The position numbers and the translations under genes are program-made. A DNA stretch of 31,642 nucleotides from a virus, in the IMG/VR virus record IMGVR_UViG_3300010885_031497, positions 1-31,642 of that record. One strand, 5' to 3'. The notes beneath the pieces were generated by a model. That model was given only the letters and a program-made list of their open reading frames with translations, was not told the origin of the DNA and made no database searches. Positions 15,656 to 22,920 of the stretch are shown here, piece by piece. Each line of letters starts with the position of its first letter. Within the stretch, counting starts at the first letter, position 1.

Positions 15656-18457
15656 TCACTTGGCTGCTACACGGTCAAAGTGCTCTGGATTAATCAGCGC
15701 AGGCTTCAAACTATCATTGAGCTGTGCCCAATAATCACGTGCCTTCTGATCTTCAAAGAACTTGGTCTTGCGCTTGCCCTGCGACTCGTACATAACACCC
15801 CACGGCTTGGTAGACTTAGCTGTTGCAAAACGCGCCGCTTTGCGCTCTTCCTTGATCGCTGTTAGTAGCTTTGCATTGCTGTCTGCTTCAAGCACACGTA
15901 TTTGATTAGTTAGATCATCTGCCATGGATGTGACTTCAGCTATCTTCTTCTCAAGGAGATCGCCTTCTAGTCCTTGTCCGCTCTTCAGCAGGTCTTTGAC
16001 CTTGCCTTCTGCTAGACGCTGAGCAAATTCTGCACGGTGTTCTGCGAGATCAGCTTCATATTTACGCTTGCCGCGCTGCGCCTTTTCTACCAGATTGCCA
16101 AGACGCGCAATGCTCTCATCTGTACCTTCGATCTTCTTGCCAATCTCATGTGCCTTCTTAACAACTTTCTTTGGAAGATCGTGTGCAGGCTTGTCTGGAT
16201 CCATGCCAGCTTCTTTCTTGGCCTGCCACATGCCTATGGCAAATGGGCTCTTGCTCTTCTTAGCAGCTTCGTCCATTTTCTTGGCCTTGTCTTTGATAGC
16301 CTTGGTCATTGGTTCTTTCTTGTCACCGTCCTTGTCGATATCAAGAAAGTCTGGCTTCTTGCCCTTGGTTTCGTCTACGCTTTCTTTCTTGATGGTACCA
16401 AACTTGTCTTTCTGCTTGGCACGTATAGCAAAATCAATCTGCTTCACAGTCTTCTGTTCAGCTGCGCTGCGCTCTTCCTTGTCCATAAGCTTCTTTTTCT
16501 TGGCCTTGAGATCAGCTATGGTATAACCATCCCATTTGCCCTTGTCCTTCTCAGCGGTGTGCATCTCAGTGCCCCACTTTTCAGATACGTTTTTGCGACC
16601 TTCTGCCAGTTCTGGTTCTTCACCCGGTGCTGCCTTTTTGGCACGACCTAATGGCTCTTCACCGCCAGCTGCTGCTGGCATAGTACCCATGCCATCTCCA
16701 GCCCCTGCTTCTGGAGCCATTGGCGCTGCACCTAGTTCCATGTCCATGTTTTCGATATCACTGGCACCCTGTCCGGGGATACCCCCGCCTTGCAGAGCTA
16801 AAACAGCATCATCGCTTTGATCTTTAGCAGTCTGCACGCTTTGCAGCAGTTCTTCAAGCTGCGCCTTCATTACATCGTTATATCCATCAGCAGCTTCCGG
16901 TCCAAACTGCGTCTTCATGGTATCTACTAACGGCATGAGATCGTCCACGCCCATGCGTGCTACCTTTTCTGCCATGCTCTGTAGATCATCACTGATGCTC
17001 TTGGCAGCAATCAGCGTCTGAGCCTGCTGCAGATCCTGTTCAGGTGTCTCAGCAGCTTCGCGCAGTATGCGTGCTACCAATCCATACCGACTTTCTTCTA
17101 GGCCCATGTCTTCGCCAGCATGACGTTCAAATGCCTTGTAGTCCAAGAAGTGCTTGCTACTGCTAATACCCTCGCTGGCCTTGGTCAGTTTCATAGCTAC
17201 CCAGCCCTCTAGATGGTCACCTGGCTGTATCATCTGGAACAGCTTGATGCTGTACTCGACAATCTCAAGCAGATTCATGCGTGCAATGCTGCCGCTGGTC
17301 TCGCCTAATTCTTCGTCGCCACCCATGTCCTCATCGTCCATGCTGTAGTCAGCCATTGGAGCATCTTCACCTAGCACGCCTGGTTCTGCATGCTGATAAT
17401 AGTCCATGTAGTGATAGATCTTGTCCAGGTTCATAGCAGCTTTGGTCAAGCAGCTAGCTATCCAAGGCTCAATCTCGTCTTCCTTGCGGATCATCTTCAG
17501 CATGTCCATGCCATACTTGGCATTGCGATATAACTCGCTGCGTGCCATGCTGGCCTGATAATCATGATGCTGCATGTGTTCTTCGTTGAGTGCCTGTGCT
17601 ATCCTGCTGGTCATCTGTTCATTAACCTTGAAAGTTTTACCGCCTACTTCAAACTCATCCTTGTGTGCAGCTTTGGCAGCTGCTAATGCTCCAGTGAATT
17701 CGTTGCCCTCGTCTGTGATCTCTTCGTCCATCTCATGCCCAGCATCAACACCATACTTCCTCATCAGTGCTGCTAGCTCTGGATCCATGCTGTGTGCTGC
17801 TGCAACCGTGTCTGCCATGTGTGCTGCAGACTCTTCTTTAACAGGTGCGCTCTTTTCAGTCTTCTTTGAGTGATGCTTGTCGTACATCTTGTGACCCATG
17901 CGCAATGCCATGAGGTTTTCTTTAGCCTGCCTGCGATCATCCTCGTCGTCGTTGGTATCACCAACGCGGGCTTCGTAGTAAGCAACGAGGTCTTTCATGC
18001 TCTTTGGTGAGAATGGTTGTCCCAGACGCACTAGATCTTCACCCACCCGGCCAAAGCTGTTCAGCACGGCCAGCAGCTTGTCATCCTTGGTATTGGCCTT
18101 TTCTGCAAAGTCCATCATCCAACGACCAACCTTGGTAGCATGGCTCTCGCTAAGATTGGTTTCTTCGCTTTCGCGGAGGTTTCGTGGACGACGCCTTGGT
18201 GCTATCTCTGTGAGGTACAATCGCACTGCTTCCATAATCAACATGTGCTTGGTATAAGTTGGATTGCTGTGCCAGCTGTTAAAAGCACTCTCGCTGACTA
18301 TGCTGTTCTTGACTATCTCGCTGCTGTCGTGTATGGCCGCAAGCTCGTCTATGCTTGACTCATCTAGTGTTAGCTCTGTGTCATACACATGCTTCAGTGT
18401 GTGAGCTATCTGGGCGAGCCTGTGCTCTGCGCTTGTTTTTACATCATCAACGAACAT
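15656..18457 (-). CDS. 933-aa mosaic protein, probably virion or head-core associated
   Basis: No enzyme motif is visible. The architecture in order is: helical N-terminus; a tandem pair of about 50-residue helical modules at residues 302-353 and 390-440, each with pattern (S)-x-A-R-x-x-L-x-x-x-x-(K/E)-Y-x-x-x-(L/M)-x-x-M-I and ending in D-Y; a 450-560 helical part (ARILREAAE onwards, QTLIAAKSI); a Gly/Ala/Met-rich linker (555-600); a Lys/Glu-rich region with an EF-hand-like loop DIDKDGDKKE at 706-715; a coiled coil at 785-875; and a C-terminal unit (KPWGVMYESQGKRKTKFFED). Similar modules occur in other aquatic T4-like phages. The ATG has a very strong AGGAGAGG site and a late-like promoter upstream, so high late expression is likely. 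Several L-x-E-(A/G) sites fit prohead protease processing. Confidence 0.82.
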   Translation of the reverse strand: MFVDDVKTSAEHRLAQIAHTLKHVYDTELTLDESSIDELAAIHDSSEIVKNSIVSESAFNSWHSNPTYTKHMLIMEAVRLYLTEIAPRRRPRNLRESEETNLSESHATKVGRWMMDFAEKANTKDDKLLAVLNSFGRVGEDLVRLGQPFSPKSMKDLVAYYEARVGDTNDDEDDRRQAKENLMALRMGHKMYDKHHSKKTEKSAPVKEESAAHMADTVAAAHSMDPELAALMRKYGVDAGHEMDEEITDEGNEFTGALAAAKAAHKDEFEVGGKTFKVNEQMTSRIAQALNEEHMQHHDYQASMARSELYRNAKYGMDMLKMIRKEDEIEPWIASCLTKAAMNLDKIYHYMDYYQHAEPGVLGEDAPMADYSMDDEDMGGDEELGETSGSIARMNLLEIVEYSIKLFQMIQPGDHLEGWVAMKLTKASEGISSSKHFLDYKAFERHAGEDMGLEESRYGLVARILREAAETPEQDLQQAQTLIAAKSISDDLQSMAEKVARMGVDDLMPLVDTMKTQFGPEAADGYNDVMKAQLEELLQSVQTAKDQSDDAVLALQGGGIPGQGASDIENMDMELGAAPMAPEAGAGDGMGTMPAAAGGEEPLGRAKKAAPGEEPELAEGRKNVSEKWGTEMHTAEKDKGKWDGYTIADLKAKKKKLMDKEERSAAEQKTVKQIDFAIRAKQKDKFGTIKKESVDETKGKKPDFLDIDKDGDKKEPMTKAIKDKAKKMDEAAKKSKSPFAIGMWQAKKEAGMDPDKPAHDLPKKVVKKAHEIGKKIEGTDESIARLGNLVEKAQRGKRKYEADLAEHRAEFAQRLAEGKVKDLLKSGQGLEGDLLEKKIAEVTSMADDLTNQIRVLEADSNAKLLTAIKEERKAARFATAKSTKPWGVMYESQGKRKTKFFEDQKARDYWAQLNDSLKPALINPEHFDRVAAK

Positions 18458-18510
18458 GGAAACCTCTCCTGGCCAGCCGGCCTTATTGCTTGGATTGCTG
18501 GTATTTATTT

Positions 18511-18518
18511 AGCTATAG
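18511..18518 (-). promoter_or_regulatory. Late-promoter-like octamer AATAAATA
   Basis: The minus strand reads CTAAATAAATACC in the 82-base gap between the IscA-like gene and the 933-aa gene. AATAAATA is one base from the T4 late consensus and lies 54 bases before the ATG at 18457. No other signal fills the gap. Confidence 0.5.
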
Positions 18519-18539
18519 CAGGGAGGGAAGAGTGTATTA

Positions 18540-18857
18540 TTAAAGGCTGAAACTGGTGCCGCAACCACAGGTGCTGGCTGCTTCTGGTATGTCTATGACA
18601 AAATATGCACCAGCAAGATCAGTCTTGTAATCCACTGTGGCATTGTCCAGAAGGTCATAGCTGATCTTGTCGATCACCACTGGACCTGTGGCTGTGTCTA
18701 TGATCATGTCGTCTGCGTCCACAGCATCGGTCCAGCCAAAATGTTTTTCAAATCCATTGCATCCGCCAGCACGGATTTCTATGCGTGGGGCACAAGGATT
18801 ATCTATCCTTAGCTGGCCAAAACGTTCTATGGCTTTATCGGTTAGCTTTACTGGCAT
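18540..18857 (-). CDS. A-type Fe-S cluster carrier (IscA/ErpA/HesB family)
   Basis: The 105-residue product is a complete A-type carrier. The three cluster cysteines are present at C33 (RAGGCNGFE), C97 and C99 (STCGCGTSF), matching C35, C99 and C101 of E. coli IscA. These proteins receive Fe-S clusters from a scaffold and pass them to target enzymes. In a phage it could keep host Fe-S supply going, or mature a phage Fe-S protein, but no such target is visible in this window. The start overlaps the end of the 221-aa gene by 23 bases and has only a weak ribosome site, which suggests translational coupling. Confidence 0.93.
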   Translation of the reverse strand: MPVKLTDKAIERFGQLRIDNPCAPRIEIRAGGCNGFEKHFGWTDAVDADDMIIDTATGPVVIDKISYDLLDNATVDYKTDLAGAYFVIDIPEAASTCGCGTSFSL

Positions 18858-19500
18858 CTTCGAGGATCGCCTTGATGTCGCGTTTAATGCTTCCAGCAGT
18901 GTCTAGAGCTTTCTGGAATTTAGTTGCGTAGATATCTTCCTTGATCATGTCACCGCGCTGCTCAGCACGCCTCTGTGCCTTTTTGCTGCTCATGGCATCG
19001 ATCTTGCAGCTGGTATAATGATCGTCTAGTTCAAACAATCGGCGCACAGTGGGATTATTCACATATTTGTGATTGTTTAGCATCTTCACTGCCGCTAGTG
19101 CCACCTCATACAAAGTGATATCGTTGGCAATGACCATACCAGTGCCGCTGTGCTCAATGCTATAAAACTGCTTGCCAGCTGCGCGTTGTTCATTGAGATG
19201 TATCTCAATCTTGTATTCACCTACGCTGACACTGCTGTGATCTCTGCGAGTCCGTGCACCCAGTTTCTCATCTGGACTGCTCTCCATTATCACCTCATTG
19301 GTCACTCTGTTGAGATTTTCTAACACTCGAGCCATAGCATGCACTTCGGCCTGGCTTGGGCTACCTGGCCCGCCTTCGGTGCTGAGGCTTTCTGTGACCA
19401 TTTGATTTCCGTTGCTGCCAGATGCCGGCGGTGCTTCACCATTCATTATGGCCATCATGCGGGCCATGGCCTCGCGTTCTGCATCAGTGACCACGGTCAT
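18835..19500 (-). CDS. Unknown 221-aa protein upstream of the Fe-S carrier
   Basis: The product has a Gly/Pro/Ser-rich N-terminal third, a central beta-type section (GEYKIEIHLNEQRAAGKQFY, then TGMVIANDITLYEVALAAVK) and a charged helical C-terminus. The central section looks like a small binding fold, but I cannot name it. Its ATG shares one base with the stop of the 76-aa gene (TGATG), and its end overlaps the IscA-like gene. The set forms one translational unit. There is no signal peptide or membrane span. Confidence 0.75.
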   Translation of the reverse strand: MTVVTDAEREAMARMMAIMNGEAPPASGSNGNQMVTESLSTEGGPGSPSQAEVHAMARVLENLNRVTNEVIMESSPDEKLGARTRRDHSSVSVGEYKIEIHLNEQRAAGKQFYSIEHSGTGMVIANDITLYEVALAAVKMLNNHKYVNNPTVRRLFELDDHYTSCKIDAMSSKKAQRRAEQRGDMIKEDIYATKFQKALDTAGSIKRDIKAILEDASKANR

Positions 19501-19730
19501 CAGTCTCTCTCCACATATTCAATATCATTGTAGGTGTAATAGGTGCGCCCGTCAATAAATGCACGGTCCAGCACACCTCTGAACACCAACTGTCTAGCCA
19601 GCTCTTGCTCGCGTTCGTTAAGTTCTCTTCTAGGCAAGGGAGCACCGTGACCTCTCACACGCTCGCTGACCAGCATCTCGTCATTGCTGACTGGAACCAT
19701 CAATCCACCTGTGATTTCAAGGAACTTCAT
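19500..19730 (-). CDS. Small unknown protein, 76 aa
   Basis: The product reads as a short beta hairpin followed by a charged helix (RRELNEREQELARQLVFRG) and an aromatic end (GRTYYTYNDIEYVE). The helix plus short strands could be a small winged-helix type fold, but no motif proves it. It overlaps the 237-aa gene by 4 bases (ATGA) and the 221-aa gene by one base, so it sits in a coupled operon and is likely real. Confidence 0.72.
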   Translation of the reverse strand: MKFLEITGGLMVPVSNDEMLVSERVRGHGAPLPRRELNEREQELARQLVFRGVLDRAFIDGRTYYTYNDIEYVERD

Positions 19731-20440
19731 GACTGTGTTGCTGCACCAGATGCTGCGGCTTTTGCCATGCTATCTGCAGACTTAATGAAATCAGCACCCA
19801 TAGCAGTCAGTGTATTCAATGCCTGCAGCTTCTGTTGACCAACCACTGTTTGCGGCGGAGAGTCAGCAAAACTCTTACCAAGCATTGCTAATATGCTGCC
19901 TGCGGCGTAGAATCTGGCTGCTTCTGCATTGCCTTTGTATTGCGGCATAGCTTCGGCAGATTGCTGTAATTTATCTAGCATGTCATCGTTGGCATCTTCA
20001 CTGATATCGAAACCCGCGATTTCTTCTGCTACCACAGCACCGCTATGTTCTAAGCCAGCCAGCTGCATCATGCGATTGATTGTTGGCATAGCTTGTACAC
20101 CGCCCAGCACGCCTTCTTCTATTCTCTTGCTTATCTTGCTCTCATGTACCATCTTGAGATTTCCTTTATCTATTATACCCACTGTGTTACGTGGACCTTG
20201 TGCTATGCGCACTTGTGTTAATTTGCCTTCGTACAGCACCTGCTCACCTATCTCATACTGAGATATATGCACAGCATTTGCGATCTCTCCTTGGCTGAGA
20301 TGATGTTTCGCTTGGCGACTGAAACGGTCAGCAGTGGTCTCATAGAGACCTTCTGCGCCGTTGAGATCTACCTGTGCGAATTTCTTGAGACGTCTCATGT
20401 CATCATCCTCCGAGGTTATGGCACGTATGAATTCAAGCAT
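19727..20440 (-). CDS. Unknown 237-aa virion-region protein with a KOW-like strand segment
   Basis: The start is set at the ATG at 20440, because the extra 52 residues of the longer frame (to 20596) lie over a better small gene in another frame. The product has an N-terminal helix (MLEFIRAITSEDDDMRRLKK), a barrel-like segment (GEQVLYEGKLTQVRIAQG, then NTVGIIDKGNLK) that resembles a KOW/SH3 unit, and the phrase MPTINRMMQLAGLE, a pattern recurring in aquatic T4-like phage proteins. The last third is Ala/Ser-rich and helical. It overlaps the 57-aa gene by 8 bases (ATGCTTGA). Function unknown. Confidence 0.78.
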   Translation of the reverse strand: MLEFIRAITSEDDDMRRLKKFAQVDLNGAEGLYETTADRFSRQAKHHLSQGEIANAVHISQYEIGEQVLYEGKLTQVRIAQGPRNTVGIIDKGNLKMVHESKISKRIEEGVLGGVQAMPTINRMMQLAGLEHSGAVVAEEIAGFDISEDANDDMLDKLQQSAEAMPQYKGNAEAARFYAAGSILAMLGKSFADSPPQTVVGQQKLQALNTLTAMGADFIKSADSMAKAAASGAATQS

Positions 20441-20606
20441 TTGGATCAGCGTACCTTGGTTTCTTAATGGGGAACATTGGCTTAGGGAGCTTGGGTAGAT
20501 CTTGCTGTGGGCCAACTTCGCGGTCAACCTTGGCCAGCTGACCGTACTTGCGGATCCAGACCTTCTTGATACGCTTGACACCTTCAAATACTTCATCCAG
20601 CAGCAT
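20433..20606 (-). CDS. Small basic protein, 57 aa, easily missed
   Basis: The minus strand has an ATG at 20606 followed by 57 codons and TGA. It begins MLLDEVFEGVKRIKKVW and is rich in Lys, Arg and Pro (DLPKLPKPMFPIKKPRY near the end). A very strong ribosome site, GGGGAGAG, lies 6 bases ahead, and a late-like ACTAAATA lies 21 bases ahead. The stop overlaps the start of the 237-aa gene by 8 bases. The competing long frame over the same bases lacks such signals. The protein looks like a nucleic-acid-binding or structural minor protein, but I do not recognise it. Confidence 0.78.
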   Translation of the reverse strand: MLLDEVFEGVKRIKKVWIRKYGQLAKVDREVGPQQDLPKLPKPMFPIKKPRYADPNA

Positions 20607-20612
20607 TGCTTG

Positions 20613-20620
20613 CTCTCCCC
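20613..20620 (-). promoter_or_regulatory. Strong ribosome binding site of the 57-aa gene
   Basis: GGGGAGAG on the minus strand, 6 bases before the ATG at 20606. It decides between this small gene and the longer overlapping frame starting at 20596. Confidence 0.75.
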
Positions 20621-20627
20621 AGTGTGA

Positions 20628-20635
20628 TATTTAGT
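20628..20635 (-). promoter_or_regulatory. Late-promoter-like octamer ACTAAATA
   Basis: ACTAAATA on the minus strand between the terminator hairpin and the 57-aa gene. It differs at two positions from TATAAATA, but the same octamer recurs ahead of the 83-aa gene at 25700-25707. Its place right after a terminator supports a new transcript start. Confidence 0.45.
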
Positions 20636-20648
20636 TGCTATTCATGCG

Positions 20649-20672
20649 AAAGGGCACCCGGAGGTGCCCTTT
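20649..20672 (-). terminator. Strong hairpin terminator after the 264-aa gene
   Basis: A perfect 10-bp stem AAAGGGCACC / GGTGCCCTTT closes a 4-base loop. It lies 30 bases past the stop of the 264-aa gene. The T run is short (TTT at the stem end), so it may act in both directions or rely partly on stem strength. It is the strongest hairpin I found in the window. Confidence 0.85.
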
Positions 20673-20701
20673 CTGTGTTAGTACCCTGTGGGTTTGATCT
20701 A

Positions 20702-21496
20702 TTAGATCAAGCCGCCTGGGAGTGCGCCAGTGAGAGCAGCCATGGTGTTGGTGAGGCTTGCGCTGCTGGTGATGAACGTGTTCACATATGGAGCAACAGT
20801 GTTTGTGGTAGCGAAGGTGCTGTTTGTAGCTGCTGCGCTGCTGTTGGTTGAACCACTGAGTGCTTGGCTGCTCTGGTTATCGTAGCAGAGCAAGCCGTCA
20901 AGACCACCGTACAGCGTGTTGTTGCCAAGGATCAGGTAACCCTGATTGTTGGTGTTGTCAGCAGTTGTGCCGGTGTTGTAGTTATTGTTGAGGTAGCTTT
21001 CCCAAACATTGTTCTTTTCAGTGCTTACATTGACGATGTATACTGGATACGTTGCTGTAGCATTGTAGCTTGAACCAAACACGCTGGTGACTGCACCAGT
21101 GATGTTGTTGTAGTAACCAGCCTGAGCAAAATATGCACTGGTGTATGGGTTGATAGCAGCACCGTTAATGCTAGCTAGCAATGTACCAATGCTTACCTGT
21201 ACAGGGTTACCACGTCCTGCGAATGTATTCACGAGGATATTGTAGTTCTGTTGCTGATAGAACGCATTGAGGTACTGGTTGAGGCTGGTGTAGACTACAG
21301 GGGTACCAGCACCGTTGGTCACGGTGTAGTTTGTCCATGTACCAAGGGTGGCATATACCTGATAACCAGGAAGGTCCACTACAGGGGTATCAACGTTAGT
21401 CTGGCCAACTGGTACCAGGGTAGCGAACGAGAACCACTGTGGCTGTCCACTGAGGAACGAACCAGAACGGTAATTACCATTTACTTGATCAGTCAT
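20702..21496 (-). CDS. 264-aa virion-type protein in its own late transcription unit
   Basis: The product is rich in Asn, Thr, Gly, Tyr and Ser with almost no charged residues, as in extracellular or capsid-surface proteins. Segments such as NYTVTNGAGTPVVYTSLNQ and SYNATATYPVYIVNVS look like beta strands. The gene has a perfect late promoter (TATAAATA, 21540-21547), a strong site (TTAGGAGAG) 7 bases before the ATG and a strong terminator, so it is probably made in high amounts. The C-terminus ends in a hydrophobic Gly/Leu stretch (GALPGGLI). I do not recognise the family. A head decoration, whisker or fibre protein would fit. Confidence 0.82.
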   Translation of the reverse strand: MTDQVNGNYRSGSFLSGQPQWFSFATLVPVGQTNVDTPVVDLPGYQVYATLGTWTNYTVTNGAGTPVVYTSLNQYLNAFYQQQNYNILVNTFAGRGNPVQVSIGTLLASINGAAINPYTSAYFAQAGYYNNITGAVTSVFGSSYNATATYPVYIVNVSTEKNNVWESYLNNNYNTGTTADNTNNQGYLILGNNTLYGGLDGLLCYDNQSSQALSGSTNSSAAATNSTFATTNTVAPYVNTFITSSASLTNTMAALTGALPGGLI

Positions 21497-21539
21497 TTTT
21501 TCTCTCCTAAGAGTTAATGCAAAACTGCTTTGCTAGGAT

Positions 21540-21547
21540 TATTTATA
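21540..21547 (-). promoter_or_regulatory. Perfect T4-type late promoter TATAAATA
   Basis: The minus strand reads GGTATAAATAATCC, an exact match to the T4 late -10 element TATAAATA used with a gp55-type sigma factor. It lies 43 bases ahead of the 264-aa gene ATG, with no -35 element, as expected. Confidence 0.85.
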
Positions 21548-21559
21548 CCGCAGCTCATA

Positions 21560-21769
21560 TCAGCTGCGCTTACGGGATATCTTGGTCTTCTTTGGCTTCT
21601 GTTGTGGTTCATCATACGGAATATAACCAAAAAGGCTAGGTCGACGATTGATATTACCCATTGGATTGGCTATGCTAGCTACATTTCCAGCGCTTGTAGA
21701 GCCGCCGCTAGCGCTCTCTGTTATATCAGGGAATTCACCGTCTTTCTTGGTTAAGTCCTTGATTCTCAT
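21560..21769 (-). CDS. Small protein, 69 aa, with a prohead-protease-type site
   Basis: The product starts MRIKDLTKKDGEFPDITES and continues with a Gly/Ser/Ala-rich stretch (GGSTSAGNVASIANPMG) and a basic end (KPKKTKISRKRS). I-T-E18 before S19 has the T4 prohead protease form (I/L)-x-E. The ATG overlaps the stop of the ligase-like gene by 4 bases (ATGA). The Ser/Gly/Ala segment followed by arginines resembles the tails of other small proteins in aquatic T4-like phages. A short DNA-binding internal head peptide is my best guess. Confidence 0.7.
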   Translation of the reverse strand: MRIKDLTKKDGEFPDITESASGGSTSAGNVASIANPMGNINRRPSLFGYIPYDEPQQKPKKTKISRKRS

Positions 21770-22920
21770 GATTGTGCATCCTTCTTCATGAAGTGGGGTC
21801 TGTTGACCAGTTTGATCTTTCCACTAGGCGTGTCTGCAACATAACCTTCGTGTCCTGGCACGTCTCGTAGATCTGCTTTGACTGTGCCGCCTACCTGTGC
21901 ATCTACATTGCGTTTCAACAGATCCTTGAGCTTGGTAAGTTGATCAGCAACCATCCAAGCAGCCCCATAGCCCTTGGGGTTCTCATTGATCCATGTGAGC
22001 AGATTCTCTCGTTTACGATCAGTGAGATCTTTGATATTACTCTTGGCCCATGTCAAAAAACCATTAGCAGCATCTTCCAGACCTTGTGTGCCGGCATATG
22101 CTCTGCTGTTTACATATTTCTTCATAAGTTCGGGTAAATTAGTAAGCTGCCTTGCTGCCAAGCTAGCAGGATCTAAAAATCTATCTATAGCAGCACGGTT
22201 GCTTTCAATGAAATTGCGCAGCGTCGTGATGGATTTGATTGGCAATGCTGTGCTCTCGAGATCGCGTATCTCCGGTCCCATGATAACCAATCCTGGTACT
22301 TCACGCATACCACTGCTTTCGATGTCACCTATAGCACGCGGTTCAGTATCTTCTCTGCTGTCAAACCTGCTATGTACTGCTATACCAGCACGGCTATTGC
22401 CAATACGCTTGCCCAGAGGGCTGTCCACAGGGATACGATAGGTTATCTTACTGGGTTTAAACACATAATAACCGTCAACCACTTCTGGTGTTTTGGTCCA
22501 CAATACATCTCCCGTGAGATATTCCTGCTTGTCTGCAGGCATTGCATGTTCAAGCATGTCGTACAATCCTGCTATGCTTTGGGCGTAATCCTGCCTGCCA
22601 GGCTCGTCCGGCTTGCGCATGAACAACATGGAATTTAGATCACTGGCACTGCGAGGCATTCCGCCTGGTTTCTTGCTGCCAAATCCGCTCTTGTCTGTGA
22701 GCGTGAATCCGTCAGCATCGCGACCAAATATCAGCGCAGGGCTCCCATCCCACTTTATGGTTACTGTGTGTGGTTGTTCAGCAGCTTGGATGAGAGCATT
22801 GAGCGCACGCTTAGCCCCAGCAGATCCTTCTTCAAACACCAAATCTTCTGGATGGTCTATTCTGGCCTTGGCTTCAGTTATGAACCAACGTTGCGGTATG
22901 ATTATATCACTATGGCGCAC
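21766..22920 (-). CDS. Nucleotidyltransferase / RNA-ligase-like protein (DUF6267-like) with prohead-protease-type site
   Basis: The start is set at the GTG at 22920, because AAGGA lies 7 bases ahead; the longer frame begins at a TTG with no site. The 384-residue product has motif I of covalent nucleotidyltransferases, TIKWDGSPA, with K56 as the expected nucleotide-carrying lysine (K-x-D-G). A middle part has GDVLWTKT and YVFKPSKITYRIP. The C-terminus reads GHEGYVADTPSGKIKLVNRP, like ligase motifs IV and V (E-G-x-V, then K-x-K). Related unknown proteins occur widely in aquatic T4-like phages. The N-terminus contains F-I-T-E16 before A17, as in T4 internal head proteins. It overlaps both neighbours. 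Confidence 0.83.
   Translation of the reverse strand: MRHSDIIIPQRWFITEAKARIDHPEDLVFEEGSAGAKRALNALIQAAEQPHTVTIKWDGSPALIFGRDADGFTLTDKSGFGSKKPGGMPRSASDLNSMLFMRKPDEPGRQDYAQSIAGLYDMLEHAMPADKQEYLTGDVLWTKTPEVVDGYYVFKPSKITYRIPVDSPLGKRIGNSRAGIAVHSRFDSREDTEPRAIGDIESSGMREVPGLVIMGPEIRDLESTALPIKSITTLRNFIESNRAAIDRFLDPASLAARQLTNLPELMKKYVNSRAYAGTQGLEDAANGFLTWAKSNIKDLTDRKRENLLTWINENPKGYGAAWMVADQLTKLKDLLKRNVDAQVGGTVKADLRDVPGHEGYVADTPSGKIKLVNRPHFMKKDAQS

Noticed and set aside
16037-16651. Plus-strand 204-aa open frame with many Leu/Phe residues
   Set aside because: It is the antisense of the Lys/Glu-rich part of the 933-aa gene; hydrophobic antisense frames are expected there, so the apparent membrane protein is an artefact.
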